The notes beneath the pieces are model-generated. The model did not search any database. It worked only from the letters and a program-made list of their open reading frames with translations, and was not told where the DNA came from. The position numbers were made by a program, and so were the translations under genes. From an uncultured Clostridia bacterium (GTDB lineage Bacteria > Bacillota > Clostridia > TANB77 > CAG-508), in NCBI GenBank assembly GCA_949746285.1, contig CATJZH010000175.1, positions 1-8,524 of the forward strand: DNA of 8,524 nt. Direction: 5' to 3'. Within the stretch, counting starts at the first letter, position 1; every line of letters begins with the position of its first letter. Of this stretch, positions 1-6,474 are shown in pieces.

Positions 1-1063
1 ATTATATAAAGGAGATGAATCACTTATGAAAAATATTATATCACAAAAGAATAAAAGATATCTACCCCATGATACAAATACAAGAATATATGCAGTAAAA
101 ATGTATAGAAACTGTGGTGATATAGATTATGTATGTAGAAAATATCATATTTCAAGAATTTCATTATGGAGATGGAATAAAAAGTATGATGGAACAGTAG
201 AAAGCTTGAAAGATAAATCACATAAACCGAAAAGTAGACACCCGAAAAGTCATACAAATCAAGAAATAAGATGGATAAGAAATTATGTAAGAAGAAATCC
301 AAGAATAACATTAAACGAATTATGGTATAAATTAAAAAGAGATAAGGGATATAGTAGGACAATAATAGCATTATATAGAGTAATGAAAAGATTAAATATA
401 AAGTTTTATAAGGGAATGAATATAAAAAACACATCAAAGAAAAAGCATAATAAAAAATATGATACACCGAAAGAAATAGGAGAAAAATGGCAAATAGATG
501 TGAAATATGTGCCAAAGGCATGTAAATTGCCAAACATAGCAAAGGAAATAAAATTTTATCAATATACATGTATAGATGAAGCAAGCAGAGAAAGATATTT
601 ATATTGGTATATGGAACATACCCCAACGAATACAGTGGATTTTGTAAAGAGGTGCATAAAACATTATGGATATAAAGCAAAAGAAATACAAACTGATAAT
701 GGAACAGAATTCACATATAATAAAGCTAAAATAAAGAAAGAACATCCATTAAGTAAATTATTAAAAGAATTAGAAATAAGACATCATAAAATAAAGCCGA
801 GAACACCAGAGCATAATGGAAAAGTAGAAAGAAGTCACAGGAATGATAATGAAAGATTTTATAGTTATTTAAAATTTTATAGTTTAGAGGATTTAAGGAA
901 GCAAGGAGCAGCATATTTAAAAAGATCTAATCAAATACCAATGGCAGTATTAGGATATTTAACACCAAAAGAAAAAAGAAATGAATTAGAAGCGGTAGCA
1001 TAAAAGTATAAAATTATATATGATTGAATTATTTTTATGTTTCACATCATTGACATTTATACA
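1..1063 (+). mobile_element. Insertion sequence, right part (left end outside window)
   Basis: A single-ORF DDE transposase (26-1003) occupies almost all of this stretch. About 60 bp of AT-rich non-coding sequence follows its stop. Within that, 1038-1063 (ending in TTTATACA) looks like a plausible right terminus, because IS3/IS481-type elements usually start with TG and end with CA. The left end lies before base 1, so the terminal inverted repeat and target duplication cannot be checked. The right boundary at about 1063 is inference. It would place the insertion directly against the terminator of the neighbouring peptidase gene. Confidence 0.6.
26..1003 (+). CDS. IS481/IS3-like DDE transposase (HTH + integrase core)
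   Basis: This 325-residue protein catalyses cut-and-join of its own insertion sequence. Residues about 20-55 form a helix-turn-helix (VCRKYHISRISLWRW), which in this family binds the terminal repeats. A second HTH-like stretch at about 75-125 (ITLNELWYKLKR) follows, then an rve-type RNase H fold integrase core from about 150 to 290. The catalytic triad is visible as D158 (WQIDVKY), D224 (IQTDNGTEF) and E268 (PEHNGKVERSH). The D224 to E268 gap is longer than the classic 35 residues because of a lysine-rich insert at about 231-247. The ATG at 26 is preceded by AAAGGAG at 8-14 with an 11-nt spacer. The frame is intact and full length, with no programmed frameshift as in two-ORF IS3 elements, so it may be active. 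Assignment to IS481 rather than a fused IS3-like group is uncertain. Confidence 0.9.
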   Translation: MKNIISQKNKRYLPHDTNTRIYAVKMYRNCGDIDYVCRKYHISRISLWRWNKKYDGTVESLKDKSHKPKSRHPKSHTNQEIRWIRNYVRRNPRITLNELWYKLKRDKGYSRTIIALYRVMKRLNIKFYKGMNIKNTSKKKHNKKYDTPKEIGEKWQIDVKYVPKACKLPNIAKEIKFYQYTCIDEASRERYLYWYMEHTPTNTVDFVKRCIKHYGYKAKEIQTDNGTEFTYNKAKIKKEHPLSKLLKELEIRHHKIKPRTPEHNGKVERSHRNDNERFYSYLKFYSLEDLRKQGAAYLKRSNQIPMAVLGYLTPKEKRNELEAVA

Positions 1064-1065
1064 AG

Positions 1066-1120
1066 TTATAAATAAAAAATCGTGATTTAATATAGCTTAA
1101 TCACGATTTTTTATTTATAA
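1066..1120. terminator. Strong bidirectional hairpin terminator
   Basis: Arms 1066-1087 and 1099-1120 are perfect 22-nt inverted repeats around an 11-nt loop. The GC-containing core is ATCGTGATT. The A-rich outer part on one side and the T-rich outer part on the other give a U-tract in both directions. It lies 15 nt past the stop of the leftward peptidase gene, its most likely owner, and also blocks rightward read-through from the insertion sequence. Confidence 0.88.
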
Positions 1121-1135
1121 TTTAAGTTTATTAAA

Positions 1136-2410
1136 TTATTGCAGCAACCCAGTAACTAAGATTCCCAAATTTTCTCTATAAATTCCGGCAAATTGAGAAA
1201 CAGGAATTGGATTTTCCCCTAAACCAACTTCAATTGTAAATCCAGGTCTATTGTAGTATAAAATAAACCAATCTTTAAATCCTGCAAAACTTGAATTTTT
1301 AGGAACTTCTTCAGCTGTATATCCAGAAATTTGAGCAAATTCTTCAGCTATTTTTTTGCTATTAGGTGGAGTTTGATCTTGATATTGATAATAAATTACT
1401 CTACCTTGTGTATGGTAAGTTATCATTAAACTAAAATTATGTCTTAAAGTAAAGTTGTATAGGGCAACAGATTCAGGAGCTGTAAGAGGACCATATCCAA
1501 CAAAATCACGAGGAGCTGGTTTATTAAATCCTTGTGCATATTTTATTTCTTTTGCTTCAGCCCACCCTGCTGGGAATTGTAAGTTTAAGTCAATCCCTTC
1601 AATATTAGCTTTCCAACCACTTGGAAAAGGGATATCTGGAAAATTTGAAGCAATACGTTTAGCATTATTATAAGCCCAAGAATTTTCAGTTAACAATCCT
1701 GTTACTAAATCTACCCCATCAGGGTTAACCATAGGAACAATATATAAAGAGACATTATTATATAATTCACGTGCATTATATCCAAAAATATTTAAATTAT
1801 TTACATAGCTTTTTGATAAATTTTCTAAGAATTTCATTAGTAACGGAGCAGTAATCCATTCATTTGCATGTGTAGCGGCACAATAAAATACCTCTTTTTG
1901 ACCGTTACCAAACTTTATACTTTGAATTCTTCTTCCTAAAGCACTAGTACCAATAGAAGTAATATCGAGAAAAGGATAGATAGTTTGTATAGCAGAAATA
2001 TTCATATTTAAAATTTGAGAAGTGTAACTTATATTTGTAGGAATAACACTTCCAAAAGGAATAATAATCTCTTCTCCAATAGATAGATTATTATAATCAA
2101 CATCAGGGTTTGCATAAATTATAGCATCAGTAGTAGTAGAATATTTTTGTGCTAGGCTATGAAAAGTATCTCCTTCTTTTATAGTATAGGTAGTATAACC
2201 ATTGATATATGGCATTAAAGCATTCCAAGTATTTGTCCCCACAATGCCATCAACTGACAGACCAAAGTCTTTTTGAAATCTTTGTACGGCATTAAAAGTT
2301 TGAAATCCGAAGATACCATCAATAGCACCATTGTAAAATCCAAGTTTTAATAGAGTGCTCTGTAAAAGCTCAACTTCAGGACCTCTAGAATTTAATCTAA
2401 GTGTATTCAT
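1136..2410 (-). CDS. M14 zinc peptidase with peptidoglycan-binding and LysM domains
   Basis: This 424-residue protein is probably a gamma-D-glutamyl-(L)-meso-diaminopimelate type peptidase that cuts peptidoglycan stem peptides. Residues about 8-66 are a peptidoglycan-binding-1 domain (GPEVELLQSTL, VDGIVGTNTWNAL). Residues about 75-118 are a LysM domain (YTIKEGDTFHSLAQKY). Residues about 130-424 are an M14 carboxypeptidase-type domain. Visible zinc ligands are H181 and E184 (THANEW) and H333 (TYHTQG), and the catalytic glutamate is E394 (FTIEVGLGENP). NPDG (229-232) and DLNLQFPAGW (274-283) match the bacterial endopeptidase-I branch rather than digestive carboxypeptidases. There is no signal peptide or membrane segment, as in the Lysinibacillus sphaericus sporulation endopeptidase I. 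A role in the mother cell or in recycling is therefore an inference. The start is supported by GAAAGGA eight nt upstream. No convincing -35/-10 pair was found, only a TATAAT at 2456-2461. Confidence 0.9.
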   Translation of the reverse strand: MNTLRLNSRGPEVELLQSTLLKLGFYNGAIDGIFGFQTFNAVQRFQKDFGLSVDGIVGTNTWNALMPYINGYTTYTIKEGDTFHSLAQKYSTTTDAIIYANPDVDYNNLSIGEEIIIPFGSVIPTNISYTSQILNMNISAIQTIYPFLDITSIGTSALGRRIQSIKFGNGQKEVFYCAATHANEWITAPLLMKFLENLSKSYVNNLNIFGYNARELYNNVSLYIVPMVNPDGVDLVTGLLTENSWAYNNAKRIASNFPDIPFPSGWKANIEGIDLNLQFPAGWAEAKEIKYAQGFNKPAPRDFVGYGPLTAPESVALYNFTLRHNFSLMITYHTQGRVIYYQYQDQTPPNSKKIAEEFAQISGYTAEEVPKNSSFAGFKDWFILYYNRPGFTIEVGLGENPIPVSQFAGIYRENLGILVTGLLQ

Positions 2411-2494
2411 ATTTTAATTCCTTTCTTTATTTATATGTAGTTTAAAACTGATATAATTATATTATTCTTTATAACTTAAAATAGTTACTAAAAT

Positions 2495-2523
2495 TTGACT
2501 TGTAAATTTAATCAAGATATTAT
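2495..2523 (+). promoter_or_regulatory. Sigma-A promoter of the hslO-dgt cluster
   Basis: TTGACT (2495-2500) and TATTAT (2518-2523) are separated by exactly 17 bp, each one base off the housekeeping consensus. Transcription would start near 2530, about 35 nt before the first gene. No other promoter of this quality is seen before the terminator at 5290-5321. Confidence 0.8.
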
Positions 2524-2552
2524 AAAATAAACTTAATAATTGGACAATATAT

Positions 2553-2559
2553 GAGGTGA
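2553..2559 (+). promoter_or_regulatory. Ribosome binding site that selects a GTG start
   Basis: GAGGTGA at 2553-2559 is a good Shine-Dalgarno match. It overlaps an upstream in-frame GTG at 2556, which therefore cannot be used efficiently. It sits 5 nt before the GTG at 2565, so translation probably begins at 2565. Confidence 0.7.
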
Positions 2560-2564
2560 AAAAC

Positions 2565-2867
2565 GTGCTAATAGAAGAAGAATTAAAACAAATGGAACAA
2601 AAGAAAGAATATACAAAAGTTTTCAATTATTTTCATGACGAATATACAAATTTATTAAAAAGTTTTTTAAAAAGACATGATATAGAGGTTAATGAAAATG
2701 ATTGTTTAATAGATTATATAGTAAAAACAAGATTTTTTATGCCTAAATATAATTCATATACGATACCCATATCAAATGCGATGTATAATGAAGACTTATC
2801 AGAAGCAATGAAATATGAATTACTTATGGCAACATATAAAGATGTAAAAAGAGTGTTTAGTAAATAG
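2565..2867 (+). CDS. Unknown small helical protein, first gene of cluster
   Basis: I do not recognise this 100-residue protein. With the GTG start at 2565 it begins MLIEEELKQMEQ. It is predicted soluble, rich in Lys, Glu, Asp, Tyr and Phe, and looks mostly alpha-helical: a charged amphipathic N-terminal stretch (about 1-36), a KSFLKRHDIE segment, then an aromatic middle part (TRFFMPKYNSYTIP) and a C-terminal helix (LSEAMKYELLMATYKDVKRVF). It has one cysteine, no signal peptide, no membrane segment and no metal-binding motif. It is the promoter-proximal gene, 38 nt before hslO and on the same strand, so it is probably cotranscribed with the chaperone and the dGTPase. An alternative GTG at 2556 would add three residues but lies inside the ribosome binding site. 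Its base composition matches its neighbours. Confidence 0.8.
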   Translation: MLIEEELKQMEQKKEYTKVFNYFHDEYTNLLKSFLKRHDIEVNENDCLIDYIVKTRFFMPKYNSYTIPISNAMYNEDLSEAMKYELLMATYKDVKRVFSK

Positions 2868-2905
2868 AAATTTAAAACATATTTTCAAAAAAGTAAGGAG
2901 ATAAA

Positions 2906-3796
2906 ATGAATAGAGTTGCAAAATTTTTGGCATATGATGGAAAAGTTAGTTTAGTTTGTACAAATACAACAGAATTAGTAGAAGAAATTAGAAACTTACA
3001 TGATTTAACACCAACTACAACTGCAGCAATGGGAAGATTTGCCACTATATCAGGAATGATGGGATTTACAGATATAAAAGAAAAAGATGATTATATAACA
3101 CTTCAAATAAAAGGTGATGGACCAATGGGAAAGTTAATCTCAGTAGTCAAAAGAGATGATGTAACATCGAAAGTAAAAGTATGTGTAGATAACCCTCATG
3201 TAGAATTGCCATTAAAATCAAATGGAAAATTAGACGTAGGTGGAGCTATTGGAAAAAATGGATTTTTAAATATAATAAATAAAAATGAAGTAACAGATAC
3301 TAACTATACTGGATTAGTGCCATTAGTGTCAGGAGAAATAGCAGAGGATTTTACAGAATATTTTGCACAATCAAAGCAAAAACCAACAGTAATTGCATTA
3401 GGAGTACTGGTTAATAAAAATGGTGTAAAATCATCAGGTGGATATATGATTCAATTAATGCCAGATGCTACTGAAGAAGATATTGTAAAAATAGAAAAAG
3501 CATTAGAAACAGCACCAACTATTAGTGAAATGATTTCTCAAAATAAGAGTTTAGAAGATATTGCAAAAATTGTCACAGGAGATGAGAATATCTTAATTTT
3601 AGCACAAGAATTAAATATGATATATGAATGCGATTGTAACAAAGAAAAGTTTGAAAAAGGACTTATTTCAATAGGAAAAGAAGAATTGTCTAAAATAATA
3701 AATGAAGATGGAAAAGCAGATACTATATGTCATTTTTGTAATAAAGAGTATCATTTTTCAAAAGAAGAATTAGAAGATTTATTAAATGAAATATAA
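2906..3796 (+). CDS. hslO: Hsp33 redox-regulated chaperone
   Basis: Hsp33 is a cytoplasmic holdase switched on by oxidative unfolding. Reduced, its four cysteines hold zinc. Oxidants such as peroxide with heat, or hypochlorite, form two disulfides, release zinc, and expose a surface that binds unfolding proteins. The 296-residue length is normal. The N-terminal domain (about 1-180) carries family signatures such as TTTAAMGRFATISGMM (37-52) and the GDGPMGKL segment (70-77). The C-terminal zinc switch is complete: C242-x-C244 and C275-x-x-C278. Two further cysteines (18 and 93) are outside the switch. The ATG at 2906 follows TAAGGAG at 2894-2900. The dgt start is only 20 nt after the stop. It is expected to be useful to an anaerobe meeting oxygen or host oxidants. 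The redox role is established for the family; the link to its neighbours is inferred. Confidence 0.97.
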   Translation: MNRVAKFLAYDGKVSLVCTNTTELVEEIRNLHDLTPTTTAAMGRFATISGMMGFTDIKEKDDYITLQIKGDGPMGKLISVVKRDDVTSKVKVCVDNPHVELPLKSNGKLDVGGAIGKNGFLNIINKNEVTDTNYTGLVPLVSGEIAEDFTEYFAQSKQKPTVIALGVLVNKNGVKSSGGYMIQLMPDATEEDIVKIEKALETAPTISEMISQNKSLEDIAKIVTGDENILILAQELNMIYECDCNKEKFEKGLISIGKEELSKIINEDGKADTICHFCNKEYHFSKEELEDLLNEI

Positions 3797-3816
3797 GATA
3801 ACAAAGGATAGAACTA

Positions 3817-5025
3817 ATGATGAAAAAATTTGAAAAACAGGCAATGTTTGAAGAAAATGAAAAATGGGAAAAAGCTACACATAGGGCAGAAAAATTATAT
3901 GATCCTATTTATGGTGATGCTCCTATGCGTACAGAATTTGATAGAGATTATACAAGAGTTATAAATTGTAATGGTTATAGAAGATTAAAGCATAAAACAC
4001 AAGTTTTTTTTGCACCTAAAAATGATCACATATGTACAAGAATTGAACATGTAAATTTAGTAGATTCAATAAGTAATACGATTGCAAATTTTTTAGGTTT
4101 AAATACAGAATTAACTAAAGCAATAGCAGTTGTACATGATATCGGGCATAGTCCATTTGGTCATCAAGGTGAAAAAATATTATCAGAAATTGCTCAAAGA
4201 GAATATGGTGAAAAATTTTGGCATGGATGGAATGGATTAAATTTTGTTGAAAATATAGAATTATTAAGAGATATAGCAGGAATAAAAAGAAATCTAAATT
4301 TAACTTATGCTGTTAGAGATGGAATACTTGGTCATTGTGGAAATCCTGCAATTTCAGGTCAAAAACCAAGAGAAGAGGCTATAGACTTAAAAGAGTTTAC
4401 ATATTCAAATAAATATGCACCATATACATGGGAAGCTTGTGTTGTAAAAATAGCAGATAATATTTCATATTTAGGCAGAGATTTAGAAGATGCAAAGGAA
4501 ATGAAACTTTTAAATGATAGAGAACTTCAAAACATTGATAAAGCTATAGAACATATAAGAATAAATAATACTAGCATAATAGGATATTTAACTGGTGATT
4601 TGTGTAAAAATAGCAATTTAGATGATGGGTTAAGATTTTCAAAAGAAGCTCATGATACTATGGAAAAAATCAGAAATTTTAACAATGAAAAAATATATAA
4701 AAGTGACAAAATACAACCTACAATAAGATATTTTACTGTATTAATGAATGAAATTTTTTATACACTAAAAAAAGAATATAATGGAACAGCCACTGTAAAA
4801 AATATTAAAAAGATGAAAAGATATTATCCAGTACTATCAGAGGAATTTTCAGCATGGCTTGAAACATATGCAAATATAGAGGGAAGAGATGAAGAAAAAT
4901 ATTTTAATAAGATAGTTTATGATTTAAATGATATAAAAAATTATTGTAGGGCAATAATAGATTATATGTCAGGAATGACAGATCAATATATAGTAAGAAT
5001 ATATAATGAAATTGTAAGTTTTTAA
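3817..5025 (+). CDS. dgt: dGTPase-like HD-domain deoxynucleotide triphosphohydrolase
   Basis: Family members hydrolyse dGTP, or several dNTPs, to the deoxynucleoside and triphosphate and so trim the dNTP pool. The 402-residue protein has the family hallmark YRRLKHKTQVF (54-64) and the complete HD metal site: H78 (RIEHVN), H107-D108 (AVVHDIGH) and D214 (KIADNISYL). H111 and H116 in the HDIGHSPFGH run are also typical. The C-terminal third is variable helical sequence. The two adjacent ATGs at 3817 and 3820 differ little; AAAGGA at 3803-3808 is 8 nt before the first, which is preferred. It lies 20 nt after hslO and 23 nt before the TSCPD gene. It resembles the Firmicute/type-2 dGTPase-like proteins rather than the longer E. 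coli Dgt, so the exact dNTP preference and any allosteric activation by dNTPs are not known from sequence. Confidence 0.92.
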   Translation: MMKKFEKQAMFEENEKWEKATHRAEKLYDPIYGDAPMRTEFDRDYTRVINCNGYRRLKHKTQVFFAPKNDHICTRIEHVNLVDSISNTIANFLGLNTELTKAIAVVHDIGHSPFGHQGEKILSEIAQREYGEKFWHGWNGLNFVENIELLRDIAGIKRNLNLTYAVRDGILGHCGNPAISGQKPREEAIDLKEFTYSNKYAPYTWEACVVKIADNISYLGRDLEDAKEMKLLNDRELQNIDKAIEHIRINNTSIIGYLTGDLCKNSNLDDGLRFSKEAHDTMEKIRNFNNEKIYKSDKIQPTIRYFTVLMNEIFYTLKKEYNGTATVKNIKKMKRYYPVLSEEFSAWLETYANIEGRDEEKYFNKIVYDLNDIKNYCRAIIDYMSGMTDQYIVRIYNEIVSF

Positions 5026-5048
5026 CATACTAATAAGGAGGAGTTAAT

Positions 5049-5303
5049 ATGGTATATAGGTATGAACCAAAGGGAGTTTGCTCTAGACAAATGAATATTG
5101 AAGTGGAAGGCGAAATAATAAAATCTGTAGAAATAATAGGTGGATGTGATGGTAATAGAAAAGGTATTTCAATATTAGTAGCTGGAATGAATATTAATGA
5201 AGCAATAAAGAAATTAAAAGGAATTGATTGTAATGGTAAGGGAACTTCATGTCCAGATCAATTAGCAAGAGCCTTAGAAGAAATAAAAGAAAAAATTGCC
5301 TAA
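5049..5303 (+). CDS. Four-cysteine TSCPD-domain protein (TIGR03905-like)
   Basis: This 84-residue protein has four cysteines, C11, C33, C61 and C68, the last within the name-giving TSCPD motif (66-70) followed by QLARALEEI. The pattern GGCDGN (31-36) and CNGKGTSCPD (61-70) matches the small TIGR03905 family. That family is distantly related to the C-terminal TSCPD domain of B12-dependent ribonucleotide reductases. No biochemical role is established. The four cysteines suggest metal binding or thiol redox chemistry. An excellent AAGGAGG (5035-5041) lies 7 nt before the ATG. It is the last gene of the cluster, 23 nt after dgt, and its final codons form part of the terminator stem. Sitting beside a dNTP hydrolase, a relative of a ribonucleotide reductase domain is suggestive of deoxynucleotide metabolism, but this is inference. 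Confidence 0.9.
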   Translation: MVYRYEPKGVCSRQMNIEVEGEIIKSVEIIGGCDGNRKGISILVAGMNINEAIKKLKGIDCNGKGTSCPDQLARALEEIKEKIA

Positions 5304-5321
5304 GTTTATAGGCAATTTTTT
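5290..5321. terminator. Bidirectional terminator inside two convergent gene ends
   Basis: Arms 5290-5302 and 5309-5321 are a perfect 13-bp inverted repeat with a 6-nt loop. The core is TTGCCTA/TAGGCAA, flanked by A6 on one side and T6 on the other, so it works as an intrinsic terminator both ways. The left arm contains the last codons of the TSCPD gene and the right arm the last codons of rsmA. The two stop codons are only 2 nt apart, within or beside the loop. Confidence 0.88.
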
Positions 5322-6166
5322 ATATGATTTAATTTGTCTGAAATATTTCCAAAATCATTTAAAGTTAATTGTTCTGCTCGAACTTTAGTATCTATTTGAA
5401 GTTCTTTTAAAATATTTTCTATAATTTCTTTTTTTTCAATACCTGAATTAGAAAGTGAGTTTATAAGAGTTTTCCTTTTTTGAATAAATGCTGATTTTAT
5501 AATTTTGAAAAAAAGTTGTTCATTTTCTACTTCTATTTTTGGTTTATCCAAAACCTCTAATTGTAATACAGAAGAATCTACTTTTGGACTGGGTATAAAA
5601 CAATCTTTAGAAACATCTAGAATTATTTTAGGATTTGTATAGTAATTTATACTATATGTAATTGATCCCGTTTCCTTTCCACCAGGTTTTTCAGCAAGTC
5701 TAGCAGCTACTTCTTTTTGAACCATAACAGTAATACTTTTTAAGTCTAATTTATCTTCCAATAATTTCATTATTATGGGAGTAGTAATGTAGTAGGGAAG
5801 ATTAGCCACTACTTTAACATTTTTAAAATTTGAATTGCAGTTTATCAATTTCTTCAAATTAACTTTTAATATATCGTTATTTATTAGTTCAAAATTTTTA
5901 TATAAAGAAAATCTTTCAGTTAAAATCTTAATCATTCTAGAATCAAGTTCAACACAAATAACTTTACCAGCAGTATTTAAAAGTAAAGAAGTTAGAGTTC
6001 CAAGCCCAGGGCCTATTTCAATTATTAAGTCTTCTTTACATACATTAGCTTTACTAACAATAGTATTTACAGTAGACTCATCAATTAAAAAATTTTGCCC
6101 ATATCCTTTATTAGCTACAATATTATATTTGTTCATAATAAATTTTGTTTCTTGTATTAAATTCAT
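5306..6166 (-). CDS. rsmA: 16S rRNA adenine dimethyltransferase RsmA (KsgA)
   Basis: RsmA uses S-adenosylmethionine to dimethylate N6 of two adjacent adenines (A1518 and A1519 in E. coli numbering) in the 3'-terminal hairpin of 16S rRNA, a late small-subunit maturation step. The 286-residue length is usual. Visible motifs are GQNFLID (23-29), SAM motif I EIGPGLGTLT (50-59), the acidic ribose-binding loop VELDSRM (82-88), catalytic motif IV NLPYYI (122-127), FIPSPKVDSSV (190-200) and the C-terminal RAEQL (263-267). AAAGGA lies 8 nt before the ATG and supports the start. It is a single-gene unit with its own promoter and shared terminator; the RNase M5 gene often found next to it is not in the window. 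Loss of this methylation in other bacteria gives kasugamycin resistance. Confidence 0.97.
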   Translation of the reverse strand: MNLIQETKFIMNKYNIVANKGYGQNFLIDESTVNTIVSKANVCKEDLIIEIGPGLGTLTSLLLNTAGKVICVELDSRMIKILTERFSLYKNFELINNDILKVNLKKLINCNSNFKNVKVVANLPYYITTPIIMKLLEDKLDLKSITVMVQKEVAARLAEKPGGKETGSITYSINYYTNPKIILDVSKDCFIPSPKVDSSVLQLEVLDKPKIEVENEQLFFKIIKSAFIQKRKTLINSLSNSGIEKKEIIENILKELQIDTKVRAEQLTLNDFGNISDKLNHIKNCL

Positions 6167-6195
6167 ATATATATCCTTTACATTATAATATCTTT

Positions 6196-6224
6196 ATTTT
6201 ACTATAATTTTTATAGAATTTCAA
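6196..6224 (-). promoter_or_regulatory. Sigma-A promoter of rsmA
   Basis: On the minus strand TTGAAA (6224 down to 6219) and TAAAAT (6201 down to 6196) are 17 bp apart, each one base off consensus. Transcription would start near 6189, giving a leader of about 22 nt that contains the AAAGGA ribosome binding site. Confidence 0.75.
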
Positions 6225-6233
6225 TAAAATAAC

Positions 6234-6276
6234 AATGGACGATATGTACAAAATAAAAATTGCATAACCGTCCATT
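6234..6276. repeat. Interrupted inverted repeat upstream of rsmA promoter
   Basis: AATGGACG (6234-6241) and CGTCCATT (6269-6276) are perfect 8-nt inverted repeats, with an inner TATG/CATA pairing (6243-6246, 6263-6266) around a 16-nt loop. It begins 10 bp upstream of the rsmA -35 box. There is no adjacent T-run, so a terminator is unlikely; an operator or structured element is possible. Confidence 0.5.
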
Positions 6277-6352
6277 AATTATTAACTTATAAGTTCTTTT
6301 GTATTTTTATAAGAAAAAAATAAATAAAAATTTTCTTTTGTACAGAAAAAAG

Positions 6353-6404
6353 TAGCTAAAATTTATTTTAATAGTTATAAAACTAAAATTTTTATATTTA
6401 GCTA
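6353..6404. repeat. Short inverted repeat TAGCTAAA/TTTAGCTA
   Basis: TAGCTAAA (6353-6360) and TTTAGCTA (6397-6404) are perfect 8-nt inverted repeats separated by 36 nt of almost pure A/T. Given the composition this could be chance, but it abuts the stronger repeat that starts at 6411. Confidence 0.35.
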
Positions 6405-6410
6405 AGTACT

Positions 6411-6461
6411 AATATTCTATTTTTTAGGAATTCGTTTTGCAAGATCTTGCAATAGAATATT
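6411..6461. repeat. Nested inverted repeat with inner 16-bp palindrome
   Basis: AATATTCTATT (6411-6421) and AATAGAATATT (6451-6461) are perfect 11-nt inverted repeats 29 nt apart. Inside, TTGCAAGATCTTGCAA (6437-6452) is a perfect 16-bp palindrome, much more GC-containing than its surroundings. The right arm of the outer repeat overlaps the palindrome by two bases. The two foldings therefore compete at their edges. The function is unknown. Confidence 0.6.
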
Positions 6462-6474
6462 TTGAAAAAAATAA

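Noticed and set aside
15..29. Four-codon leader ORF (ATG at 15, stop overlapping the transposase start)
   Set aside because: Its ATG directly abuts the Shine-Dalgarno sequence with no spacer, so it is unlikely to be translated.
36..680. Long minus-strand open frame rich in Leu, Ile, Tyr and Phe opposite the transposase
   Set aside because: It is a shadow of the AT-rich coding strand; the hydrophobic composition is the expected antisense reading of Lys/Arg/Asn codons, and there is no family motif.
2429..2437. CATATAAAT on the minus strand before the M14 gene, resembling a sporulation sigma-E -10 box
   Set aside because: The implied transcription start would fall inside the ribosome binding site, and no good -35 element is present at the right distance.
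5835..6188. Plus-strand open frame opposite the rsmA 5' end
   Set aside because: It lies antisense to well-supported rsmA motifs and has no ribosome binding site.
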